Positions 57,001-64,000 of a DNA stretch of 64,000 nucleotides are shown here, piece by piece. This DNA comes from Ignavibacteria bacterium (GTDB lineage Bacteria; Bacteroidota; Ignavibacteria; Tepidaquicellales; Tepidaquicellaceae), in NCBI GenBank assembly GCA_016716125.1, contig JADJWZ010000026.1, positions 1 to 64,000 of the forward strand, given 5' to 3'. Positions within the stretch are counted from its first letter, which is position 1. The number at the start of each line of letters is the position of its first letter. The notes beneath the pieces are model-generated. The model was given only the letters and a program-made list of their open reading frames with translations, was not told the DNA's origin and searched no databases. A program made the position numbers and the translations under genes.

Positions 57001-57042
57001 AAAGGCAGAATCGGTTTAATAATATTAAGAAATTCTGCCTTT
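57001..57042. terminator. Hairpin in the 315-base gap between the NBR1-like and PhnB fragments
   Basis: AAAGGCAGAAT (57001-57011) pairs with ATTCTGCCTTT (57032-57042) around a 20-base loop. It would terminate transcripts from either side. Nothing else is recognisable in the gap 56761-57075. Confidence 0.6.
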
Positions 57043-57075
57043 TAGTAATTCTGAGAATATAAGATAAGGAAAATT

Positions 57076-57291
57076 TTATTCCACTTTCTCCAGGCAGTTA
57101 AACATCCATTGTACACCGAACTTATCAGTACAGCTTACAAAGTATGCACCCCAGAACATTTCCTGAAGCTCCGTTGTAATTTTTCCTCCTTCGGATAAAG
57201 CTTTAAACAATTTATCGGTTTCTGTGCGGGTATCCGGTTCAAGGTTAATCGAATAATTATTTCCAGACAAATGCGAAGGCAAATGAAACAT
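57076..57291 (-). pseudogene. PhnB/VOC-superfamily C-terminal fragment
   Basis: The 71 residues read NNYSINLEPDTRTETDKLFKAL, then GGKITTELQEMFWGAYF and DKFGVQWMFNCL, the C-terminal half of PhnB-like VOC proteins (normally about 140 residues). The N-terminal half is gone and a stop lies about 15 codons upstream in frame. It is a decayed fragment next to other broken genes. Confidence 0.75.
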
Positions 57292-57373
57292 TAAATATGT
57301 GCAGTAAGGAAGATCGAGTTTATATATTCATTTTGCATTTGTAAAAAAATGTAATGTTACTATTTTAGAAAGA

Positions 57374-57708
57374 GTGAAACTGCCCAATTCAAAAAAAGCT
57401 GTAATTCAAATAGAAAAATTAACAGACTATGGTTTAAATACTCATAATCCGGTTGGAAAGCATAAGGCAATTGTATTTAATAGTAAGTTAGGAATAACTT
57501 TTGAAAATGCTGATGAATTGAAAAATATGTTATTGGAGGCAGTAAAAAGTAATGAAGCTTTTGAATCTTTTTCAGATAAATATGGAAAAGGTATTACATA
57601 GAATTTAATATAGACAGACAAAATTAATATGCAGTTATCAGAAGTATTTGGATTGTAAGGATAAATGAAGATTTTCCAAGATTTATAACGTGTTATGTTA
57701 AAAACTAA
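57374..57708 (+). pseudogene. DUF6883-like protein, disrupted
   Basis: The start reads LPNSKKAVIQIEKLTDYGLN and NPVGKHKAIVF, typical of DUF6883, then ENADELKNMLLEAVKSNEA. The frame ends at 57601, but the neighbouring frame reads YYIEFNIDRQN, a stop, then YAVIRSIWIVRINEDFPRF and ends TCYVKN at 57708. So one shift near 57596 and one nonsense codon (TAA) separate the pieces. DUF6883 genes usually sit next to DUF4926 genes, as here. The family's role is unknown; a toxin-immunity or TA-like module has been considered but is unproven. Confidence 0.65.
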
Positions 57709-57720
57709 ATATATTAAGAA

Positions 57721-57930
57721 ATGAACACAAAATTTAAATTACTCGATGCAATAGCATTACTAAAAGTAAGAGACAATTTAGTCATTGGTCAGGTAGGAAC
57801 TATTGTTGAAATTCTTGATGATGAAAACTTTGAAGTAGAATTCAGCGACACAAAAGGTGAAACGATTGCAACCGCACCGGTTAATGCTAAAGATATGTTA
57901 TTATTACATTATGAAGTAGAAGCAGCATAA
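57721..57930 (+). CDS. DUF4926 domain-containing protein
   Basis: The 69-residue protein has the DUF4926 pattern: FKLLDAIALLKVRDNLVIGQ, VGTIVEILDDENFEVEFSD, then TIATAPVNAKDMLLL. It resembles a small SH3-like barrel. It starts 12 bases after the end of the broken DUF6883 reading and is intact itself. The two families are commonly adjacent. Confidence 0.75.
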   Translation: MNTKFKLLDAIALLKVRDNLVIGQVGTIVEILDDENFEVEFSDTKGETIATAPVNAKDMLLLHYEVEAA

Positions 57931-57943
57931 AATTTTGGATTTC

Positions 57944-58031
57944 CGCCGTTGTTGGTGTTTTCAAAAAGTTTGCTATATAAAATATTTGATTTAAATTCTC
58001 CGCTTACGCAAACTTTTTGATCACCAACAAC
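57944..58031. repeat. Left REPIN-like inverted repeat flanking the transposase relic
   Basis: Arm 1 (57948-57973) starts GTTGTTGGTGTTTTC and ends AAAAAGTTTGC. Arm 2 (58008-58031) is GCAAACTTTTTG followed by ATCACCAACAAC. The arms are inverted copies around a 34-base AT-rich centre. Arm 2 is the exact reverse complement of 58640-58663 in the right-hand element. Confidence 0.75.
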
Positions 58032-58074
58032 ACTGCCGGCGTAGTCTGCTGCTGAAAACGTCAGTATAAGCATT

Positions 58075-58500
58075 TCATATCTTCATATAATTTACCAAAA
58101 ATCGGAATTCATCTTTCCCCTTTATTTTTTGCTCCACTACTTTCTGTGAAAATAAAGGAACTGATAATGGATTCCTTTCCCAGAACTGATACTTCCTGTC
58201 CTTAGCGCCAACATAAAGTGATTCATAAATATTTGGATGATCTTTTTTCATCTCTCTTAGAATTGTTTGACCAGTAAATTTCAATAAGTCTCTTTAAAAA
58301 TCAGATCTTTCTGTATCTTCATTTATTTTCCAAACTGTATGAAAATGATTTGGCATGATCACGAATGCAAAAATCCTTACCCGTAGCTCACTTACCAAAA
58401 ACTTAAAACTCTCTATTATAATATCCTTATACTTATCATTTTTAAGCAAATGTTTCCATTCAAGATTCGTGGCAGTAAAGAAAAAATAGATTTTGATCAT
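58075..58500 (-). pseudogene. REP-associated (IS200-like, Y1) transposase relic
   Basis: The sequence matches the Bacteroidota RAYT-type transposases: IYFFFTATNLEWKHLLKNDK, the HUH motif MPNHFHTVWKI, LKFTGQTILREMKKDHP, GAKDRKYQFWERNPLSVPLF. A TAA at 58291-58293 interrupts the frame where Gln (CAA) would fit, so it is an in-frame nonsense mutation. After VVEQK about 30 codons (the usual LDYIHNNPV... block) are missing before KGKDEFRFLVNYM. The gene is therefore dead. It is flanked by two REPIN-like elements, as expected for this transposase type. Confidence 0.82.
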
Positions 58501-58639
58501 CAAGATCTTCTTTTATTTTGAATCGGTTATAATTTAATTCCGCGGATTATTTTTTACAAGGGATTTATATATTTTGGACAGGAGAAGCCGGGTTTTACTG
58601 ATTCTTACATTATACAGCTTCAGGAATCAAGTCTCGTTT

Positions 58640-58727
58640 GTTGTTGGTGATCAAAAAGTTTGCACAAAATGTGCAGATAAATTCAACTGAAACTCATGCA
58701 AACTTTTTGAAAATACCAACCACGGCG
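58640..58727. repeat. Right REPIN-like inverted repeat flanking the transposase relic
   Basis: Arm 1 (58640-58663) is GTTGTTGGTGAT then CAAAAAGTTTGC; arm 2 (58698-58722) is GCAAACTTTTTG then AAAATACCAACCA. The whole element is an inverted copy of the left one: 58698-58727 matches the reverse complement of 57944-57973 at 28 of 30 positions. Between here and the 21-bp array (58728-58932) I see no gene. Confidence 0.75.
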
Positions 58728-58932
58728 AAAATGTTTTATACGGGTGGTTTCCCGATTCCGGAATCATCGGTTTTAAAAATGTCCCGGTTGTTTCTGTTTA
58801 TTTCTATTTACTGCACATAATTTCAATTTATTGAAATTTTTTTTCAGTTGATCCCATTTTTTTATATTTTTTATTTCCTCTGTTCCGTTTATTTGTGAAA
58901 TATTTTTCACTTATTGATTTTTTTCCATTTTC

Positions 58933-59708
58933 AGAAAATAATTTCACATTCACGTGTCATTGTTTGACATTCACTCGTCATTGTTTGACGTTCACCGGGC
59001 TTTGTTTGACATTCACGGTTCATTGTTGGACATTCACCGTTCATTGTTTGACGTTCACCTTTTATTGTTTGATGTTCACCTGGCATTGTTTGACGTTCAC
59101 CTCTCATTGTCTGACATTCACTCTTCATTGTTTGACATTCACTATTCATTGTTTGACATTCTCTTGGCATTGTTTGACATTCACTTGGCATTGTTTGACA
59201 TTCACTTGGCATTGTTTGACATTCACCTGGCATTGTTTGACGTTCACCCTTCATTGTTTGACATTCACTGAAAATAATTTCACATTCACCACTCTTCGTT
59301 TGACGTTCACCTCTCTTTGTTTGACGTTCACCCTTCTTTGTTTGACGTTCACGTTTCTTTGTTTGACGTTCACCCTTCTTTGTTTGACGTTCTCGTTTCT
59401 TTGTTTGACGTTCAGATCTCTTTGTTTGACGTTTACATTTCTTTATTACGTTTTCACTTTTCTTTTTATCACTTCTCCCCTTCTTTTTTCAGTTATCAGA
59501 TCTCTTTATTAAGTTTCCCCGTCGCTTTATTCAGAATTTGCAGTTCTTTGTTTATTTTGTCCGCCTCTTTTTATTACATTCATCATACTTCATTTGATTC
59601 CACGATTCCTTTATACTGTGTTGCTGTTTCTTTTTATCAGACTCTGCATTCTCTGTTTTATTTTCAGGTTTCTTCTTTTCTGATCTGTATTTCTTAATTT
59701 TAATTCCC
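58933..59708. repeat. 21-bp minisatellite, about 36 units, with variable tetranucleotide and duplicated header unit
   Basis: Each unit consists of four variable bases, CATTG (units 1-15) or CTTTG (units 17-23), TTTGACATT or TTTGACGTT, and CAC. Header units AGAAAATAA-TTTCACATTCAC (58933-58953) and TGAAAATAA-TTTCACATTCAC (59269-59289) lie exactly 336 bp (16 units) apart. From unit 24 (59437) the units decay, but a 21-bp period with CTTT persists to about 59708. Because 21 is a multiple of 3, several frames stay open: forward LTFTxHC or SLFDVHx heptads, reverse QTMPxEC or QTKKxER heptads. I do not call a protein here. Confidence 0.9.
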
Positions 59709-59842
59709 CTTATTATGTGAGAATCATTAGATTTCATTTTTCGTTAGTTCCCCCCTTATTATATTAGACAGGCAAATTTTTCAAACGTTCCCCTAAAGTG
59801 CATTTCTGTTCTATATTTTAAGGATTCTCTGGGTGGTTGTCG

Positions 59843-59860
59843 CGCAGGCTAAAGCCTGCG
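59843..59860. repeat. Palindrome CGCAGGCT AA AGCCTGCG
   Basis: Perfect 8-bp arms around a 2-base centre, GC-rich in AT-rich DNA and without a T-run. It is typical of a REP-like palindrome. Confidence 0.6.
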
Positions 59861-59891
59861 TCTACGATTTATATTTCATTAAAGAATCAAT

Positions 59892-60063
59892 CTCCCCCTC
59901 CTTGCAAAGAGTCTGTCTCAAAACTAGAAATATAAATTTACCACAAAGTCACAAAGGCACAAAGTATTCTATTTTTTAAAACATTTCCTTAGTGTCTTGG
60001 TGCTTTTGTGGTAAATAGTAATGTTTTGAGACAACTTCCAAAGGAGGGGCCGGGGGGAGGTTG
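59892..60063. mobile_element. MITE-like imperfect inverted repeat inserted in a CCCCTCC palindrome
   Basis: TGTCTCAAAAC (59914-59924) is mirrored by GTTTTGAGACA (60023-60033), and further in ATTTACCACAAA (59936-59947) by TTTGTGGTAAAT (60005-60016), with looser matching in between. No open frame is contained. Outside, CCCCCTCCTT at the left and AAAGGAGGGG at the right are the halves of a palindrome that is intact elsewhere (61397-61417), so the element seems to have inserted into a second copy of it. No clear target duplication is visible. Confidence 0.6.
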
Positions 60064-60086
60064 CTTCTGCGCTATTAAAAGAGTTT

Positions 60087-61250
60087 TTAGAATTGTTTAA
60101 ATCCTTCTGCTTTAAGTTTCTCCGCCTGTGCATGCGAATCCTGAAAATTCTTCATAGCAAGGACTTTATCGTAATACAGATTAGCAGTGGATTTATTTCC
60201 TTTTACATCATTCAGCATTCCCTGAAGCAGATAGATAAAAGCGGTATAGGTGTGTTCATTATCTTTATCAATTTCCAGTGTCAGCTTTTCCGCTTCATTG
60301 ATATATTTTTCAGATTCGAGAAGCCTGTTAAGTTTTGCATAACTCAAAGCGGTATAATAATTCGCTTCCCTTTTCAGAAACTTGCCGGTGTATCCGAATA
60401 CGCCGCTGTCACATTTTTCCGCAATTGTTTTCCAGCCTGTAAGAGATTCATTCCATTTTCCAAGTCCGGCATAACTGTTGTAAAGATACTTTTCGAAAAT
60501 TGGATTTTCCGGAAATTCCTCATGAAGCGGTCTTGAATAAAATTCTGTTTCGAAATAATTATTCTCATATATTAGATAAAGATATGCAAGCACAAATCTT
60601 GCTTCGGTCTTTGCATACTTCGCATTAAGAGAAGTTTCCTTGATCTGAGCAAGTCCCTTCAGCTTATCGCCCTTTGGAAAGATAAGCATAAGCGGTTTTA
60701 CTACAGGATATCTTTCGGGAATATAATCCGCAAAGTAATTATAAAGCCCGACTCCGAAAATTACTTCTTTATTATTCTTATTTATCTCGTGCGCTTTTTG
60801 AAGTAAATTCAGCGCTTCTCTGCCGTCTTCAGCCGCTTTAAGCCAGCTCTCTCTGATACTGTTTACAATTCCTCTGTATCCAAGCGCTCCGCCTTTGTAA
60901 AATAACGCCATGTCATCGTTCTCATTTTTATCCAGCCTTTCATCACAAACCTCTATAACTTTTTCAACTTTTTCCAAGAACTTTTCGTCAAGCTTTTCAT
61001 TTTCCTTTTCAATATTGATCTTCCACCAGTCTACAACCGTTAGAAAAAAATATCCGGCGGGATTTTGCGGTTCCATCCTGACAACTTCTTTAAATTCAGT
61101 ATCAGCGGAATCAAATCTTAAATGATAAACATGGTCAATGCCTTTCAGAATTCTTTCTTCAAGTGTCTGTGAATAAAGTAAGTTGCTCCCGGTAAAAAAT
61201 ATATTAATTAAGAAAACTGCCAAAATTATTTTATGCGAATTATTTATCAT
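60087..61250 (-). CDS. Secreted TPR-repeat protein
   Basis: The 387-residue product has a signal peptide (IILAVFLINIFFTGSNLLYSQ) and then helical TPR-like repeats: RFDSADTEFKEVVRMEPQNP, ALFYKGGALGYRGIVNSIRE, ALNLLQKAHEINKNNKEVIFG, ARFVLAYLYLIYENNY and LSYAKLNRLLESEKYINEAE. The family is common in Ignavibacteria/Chlorobi-type genomes and has no defined function. A periplasmic scaffold role is inferred. Its start is preceded by a terminator of the upstream gene on the same strand. Confidence 0.75.
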   Translation of the reverse strand: MINNSHKIILAVFLINIFFTGSNLLYSQTLEERILKGIDHVYHLRFDSADTEFKEVVRMEPQNPAGYFFLTVVDWWKINIEKENEKLDEKFLEKVEKVIEVCDERLDKNENDDMALFYKGGALGYRGIVNSIRESWLKAAEDGREALNLLQKAHEINKNNKEVIFGVGLYNYFADYIPERYPVVKPLMLIFPKGDKLKGLAQIKETSLNAKYAKTEARFVLAYLYLIYENNYFETEFYSRPLHEEFPENPIFEKYLYNSYAGLGKWNESLTGWKTIAEKCDSGVFGYTGKFLKREANYYTALSYAKLNRLLESEKYINEAEKLTLEIDKDNEHTYTAFIYLLQGMLNDVKGNKSTANLYYDKVLAMKNFQDSHAQAEKLKAEGFKQF

Positions 61251-61312
61251 CAGATCTAAATTTTAATAGCTAAAGATAAAATTAATAATTTTCTTTATAA
61301 ATCTAAAATAAA

Positions 61313-61340
61313 AAGACAGCTTTTGTAAAAAAGCTGTCTT
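61313..61340 (-). terminator. Rho-independent terminator of the BNR/dockerin protein gene
   Basis: AAGACAGCTTTT (61313-61324) pairs perfectly with AAAAGCTGTCTT (61329-61340) around GTAA. On the minus strand the hairpin runs into a T-run. Confidence 0.75.
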
Positions 61341-61396
61341 ATATTTTTTGTAACTGATTTCATTTGAAGCTAATGAAGATAGATTTTCTTAAACTT

Positions 61397-61417
61397 CCCC
61401 TCCTTTCAAAGGAGGGG
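61397..61417. repeat. Palindrome CCCCTCCTTT C AAAGGAGGGG
   Basis: Perfect 10-bp arms around one base, followed by GTTAGGGCGAGGTTG. The halves of the same palindrome flank the MITE-like element at 59892-60063. Confidence 0.75.
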
Positions 61418-61458
61418 GTTAGGGCGAGGTTGTAAAATTTAAGAAATAAATAACTAAA

Positions 61459-64000
61459 TTACGGTGTAATGACCGAAACAAAATTTGCAGCGTTATTATC
61501 TGTATAAACTGCATCAGCAAGATCCACTACCCCATCTCCGTTCAGATCCGTCGGCACATAACCGGTTGTGAAATTCGACGCGTCATTATCAATATCAGTC
61601 TGATCACCAATATCTATTATTCCGTCTCTGTTTACATCGCCGCTGTATAAACAATACTTAGTATTTACAAGTACTGAATTACTTCCGAATGTTTTACTCT
61701 GTGCTGTTGTGAAATCATAAGTCGAAGTATTTCCCTGCGTTATCGAATGACCGCCGGTTTCACTCCATGACTCGAGAACGTTTCTGTGAATTATCTGAAT
61801 GTAATAATTTCCGCTTGTAATATTCTGGTAAACTGCCGCCGCCGTAAGATCTTTTCCATTCAGAACAGCTGTAGACGAATCTGCGAACGTGTACGGACTG
61901 GATGTATTTCTCAGATACGCTTTAATAGTATCAGACATACTCAAAGTTGATCCGTTATACATTGCTTCGGGAGCAAGTACAAGATTTAACTGTGTAAAAG
62001 CCACTCCGCTCTGAACATTAATATTATCCAGATAAAAATTATTTCCGAATCCGCTTTTGGATCTGAATCTGACTCGGTCTGTTCCCTGCGGTAATGTCCA
62101 TTGTTTTGTCATCCATTCGTTAGCAACCGGTATAAATTCATTACCGGAAACTCCGCGCGTATTCATTGCATATTCTCCTGTAGCTCCAGCATTGCCGTAA
62201 AGACTAACAAGCGTATTGTAGTTTGTTCCGCCGTTTGTAGAATATTCAATTGTAATTGAATCAGTCCCGGAAGTGTATGGAGCGTAAGCATAGTCATATT
62301 CAAGAATACCTGAAGTAGATATAGCGGTAAATACCGGAGCAGTTAAATACTGATAAGGCGTGCTTGCATTAGCGCTCCAGAAATCATAAAATGAAGATCC
62401 GCCGCCGGTACCGTATCCCGTTACATTTGCATCCCGCTTCCAGTATTGAGTGCCGCCGCCGGTCCTTGTCCAGCCTGAGGGAGGAAATGTGCCTGATGAA
62501 AAATCCTGCTGCAGGGCAAGCGCAAAAGATCCGATAAATGGAGTAAGTAAACCTGATTTTACATCATTAGATGCGTTGCCGTCATTTGCCATATAAACAG
62601 AATCACTTACTGTATATTCAGTTCCTGTATTAAATGTCCATGGATCAAAATTTACTACAGTAGTAGCAGATGGTCCTAAATTTATTATTGTCTTTGTACT
62701 TGAATAATTTCCGGGTGTAATTTTTCGTGTAACATTAAATGTAGCGCTTGCTGCTCCGTTATTATTTCGGACAATTCCGCTCGGAGTAATTGTTACAGAA
62801 GTATAATAGATATTTCCCTGATCACCAATAGATAAAGCTTCAACATCAATCTGTTCTACCGTCGGTGTGTAGGAATAAATAAAATTCATTTTATAAAGAT
62901 TTGAAGTCTGATGAGAAAGTATGACTCCCCTTTCAGGAACAATGACACCTGCTCCGGAACCTGACATTCCCGATGCGCCAATGAGCCAGTTAGCTCCGGC
63001 ATTAGTCGAAAGCGCAGAACTTGAGCCGTAATTTCCTGTGTAAATTACAGTAGGATCTTCAAGACAAAAACCTGAAGCCCAACCGCTGAAACCTGTACTG
63101 TGGCTGACTGACCAGTTTGTTCCGTAATTTGATGAACGGTAAATATTTGAACCTCCCCATTCAGTGGAATAGAACAGACTTTTGTCAAACTGTGTATTAC
63201 ATAATGACGGAGTTTCACTTGAAGCTACAGTATGCATCAAATTCCAGACAATACCTCTGTCAGTAGATTTAAATATCTGCGCCTGACCTGAACCTGTAAC
63301 ACCGTCTCCTACAAAAATTACATTTGAGCTGTCCCACATTACTACAATATCGCAGGGACTTCTGAAAGCCGTACCGCCTACACCGCCGTTTATTGTAGTG
63401 CTGATCTTTGAGAATGATGAACCTTCATCCGTTGACTTGTAAAATCCATCTCCGTCCGGCGCAAAATAATAAACGCTTGGATCATTCTGATCCATTTCAA
63501 GCGGCTGTCCGTAATTACTGAAATTAAGACTAATGCTTGTAGTCCATGTCGCGCCGTAATTTGTTGATTTGGTGACTCTGTCAGGACTTGAAGTGATAGC
63601 GCTGACCCATACATTTGTATCAAGAGGACTTACATAAAATGAGTGAGCTGCTCCTCCGCCTGTTATTGATGCTATATTTGTCCATGTCTCTCCTTTATTT
63701 CTTGAAACATATACCGTACTTCCCATTGCAAGAAACATAGAGTTTCTGTCAGTAGGATGAGGACATAAATTATTTCCTATACCTCCGCTTGCAGTTAATT
63801 TCTGAGTCCATGTCCGTGTTAAAGTTGCGCCGGCGGGCATGCTCCAGCTTGCGCCTCCGTTTGTAGTAAAAATAATTATATTATTCAGACTGCTGACAGC
63901 CCAGCCGTTATTTGCGTCATAATAAAATATATCAACGAGATTAGCCATCATCGGATTTATTTCAAAGTTGAAATAATTACTGCTGCCGGATTTATTATTT
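61459..64000 (-). CDS. Large secreted BNR-repeat protein with C-terminal dockerin-like domain (5' end outside window)
   Basis: The minus-strand frame remains open to base 64000, so the start is outside. The visible part of about 845 residues begins with sialidase/BNR-type beta-propeller repeats (FTTNGGASWSMP, VSRNKGETWTNIASI, KSTNYGATWTTSI, KSTDEGSSFSKIS, SSNYGTNWSVS). A beta-rich middle follows with a MAM/jelly-roll-like segment (QDFSSGTFPPSGWTRTGGG, FYLDNINVQSG). It ends in two EF-hand-like dockerin calcium loops, DVNRDGIIDIGDQTD and DLNGDGVVDLADAV. No T9SS sorting domain is present, so the dockerin-like end may serve attachment. No enzyme residues can be assigned. Confidence 0.8.
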   Translation of the reverse strand, partial: NNKSGSSNYFNFEINPMMANLVDIFYYDANNGWAVSSLNNIIIFTTNGGASWSMPAGATLTRTWTQKLTASGGIGNNLCPHPTDRNSMFLAMGSTVYVSRNKGETWTNIASITGGGAAHSFYVSPLDTNVWVSAITSSPDRVTKSTNYGATWTTSISLNFSNYGQPLEMDQNDPSVYYFAPDGDGFYKSTDEGSSFSKISTTINGGVGGTAFRSPCDIVVMWDSSNVIFVGDGVTGSGQAQIFKSTDRGIVWNLMHTVASSETPSLCNTQFDKSLFYSTEWGGSNIYRSSNYGTNWSVSHSTGFSGWASGFCLEDPTVIYTGNYGSSSALSTNAGANWLIGASGMSGSGAGVIVPERGVILSHQTSNLYKMNFIYSYTPTVEQIDVEALSIGDQGNIYYTSVTITPSGIVRNNNGAASATFNVTRKITPGNYSSTKTIINLGPSATTVVNFDPWTFNTGTEYTVSDSVYMANDGNASNDVKSGLLTPFIGSFALALQQDFSSGTFPPSGWTRTGGGTQYWKRDANVTGYGTGGGSSFYDFWSANASTPYQYLTAPVFTAISTSGILEYDYAYAPYTSGTDSITIEYSTNGGTNYNTLVSLYGNAGATGEYAMNTRGVSGNEFIPVANEWMTKQWTLPQGTDRVRFRSKSGFGNNFYLDNINVQSGVAFTQLNLVLAPEAMYNGSTLSMSDTIKAYLRNTSSPYTFADSSTAVLNGKDLTAAAVYQNITSGNYYIQIIHRNVLESWSETGGHSITQGNTSTYDFTTAQSKTFGSNSVLVNTKYCLYSGDVNRDGIIDIGDQTDIDNDASNFTTGYVPTDLNGDGVVDLADAVYTDNNAANFVSVITP

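Noticed and set aside
58638..58820. 60-codon open frame on the plus strand
   Set aside because: It runs through both arms of the right REPIN-like element; composition and lack of homology suggest chance.
58895..59512. Forward open frame of about 205 codons with LTFTxHC heptads
   Set aside because: A 21-bp repeat without stops gives open frames on both strands in several phases; there is no ribosome-binding site, signal or homologue to select this one.
58933..59708. CRISPR array
   Set aside because: Repeats are 21 bp and directly abutting with only four variable bases; there are no spacers of 25-40 bases and no cas genes.
1..64000. tRNA, rRNA or riboswitch genes
   Set aside because: Reading the intergenic regions on both strands showed no cloverleaf with TTCRA loop, no rRNA core sequences and no recognisable glycine or other riboswitch; the glycine dehydrogenase leader is outside the window.

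Overview
The window looks like a chromosomal segment of a low-GC (roughly one third G+C by eye) member of the Ignavibacteria/Bacteroidota-Chlorobi group. The evidence is at least six or seven proteins or fragments ending in the type IX secretion (T9SS) type A sorting domain (NPFNP, KVFD..G, SGIYYYKL and terminal KKM motifs), candidate TAnnTTTG -10 promoter elements close to start codons, frequent TTG starts, weak Shine-Dalgarno signals and Omp85/LptF/MlaE envelope genes. This placement is inference from gene content.

Layout. 0-11 kb (+): glycine dehydrogenase gcvP, a small MITE, a CADD/TenA-like protein, a CoA-binding protein, a DUF2723 (GT117-like) membrane glycosyltransferase, an Omp85 protein, rsmE, two tandem paralogous beta-barrel proteins and a diheme cytochrome c lipoprotein. 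11-16 kb: nuoL and nuoK (-), a carboxymuconolactone-decarboxylase-like protein, an LptF/G permease, DUF3467. 16-24 kb: PfkB kinase, recO, htrA, two T9SS cargo proteins, a cytochrome/beta-propeller lipoprotein, a thioesterase, arginase. 24-32 kb (-): a tight run mlaE-pyrB-pyrC-parA-valS, with a CorC/HlyC protein upstream. 32-39 kb: nuoI and a cluster of T9SS proteins, plus an orphan T9SS C-terminal domain and a TPR protein. 39-54 kb: purine phosphorylase, tatD, dut, rsmI, corA, a class IV aminotransferase paired with a sulfotransferase-like P-loop gene, purM, lysine 6-transaminase, a Fur-FeoA hybrid with feoB, ychF, a CTP-dependent lipid kinase-like gene, ftsH, hpt, rpsU. 55-60 kb is a repeat-rich accessory zone: inverted repeats, truncated PhnB, a broken DUF6883/DUF4926 pair, a dead REP-associated transposase between two REPIN-like elements, a 21-bp minisatellite of about 36 units and a MITE-like inverted repeat nested in another palindrome. 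60-64 kb: a TPR protein and a large BNR/dockerin secreted protein running off the edge.

About a dozen conserved genes are split by single-base shifts, mostly at A, T or G homopolymers. The simplest reading is uncorrected sequencing error, so these are annotated as single genes with the shift noted. A few loci (transposase, DUF6883, PhnB, orphan sorting domain) look genuinely decayed.

The most unusual items are the Fur-FeoA in-frame hybrid behind a perfect dyad, the sulfotransferase-like/aminotransferase pair that matches the two halves of a plant fusion protein, the 21-bp repeat array with two header units exactly 336 bp apart, the REPIN-flanked transposase relic, and a clean 192-bp MITE with 8-bp target duplications.
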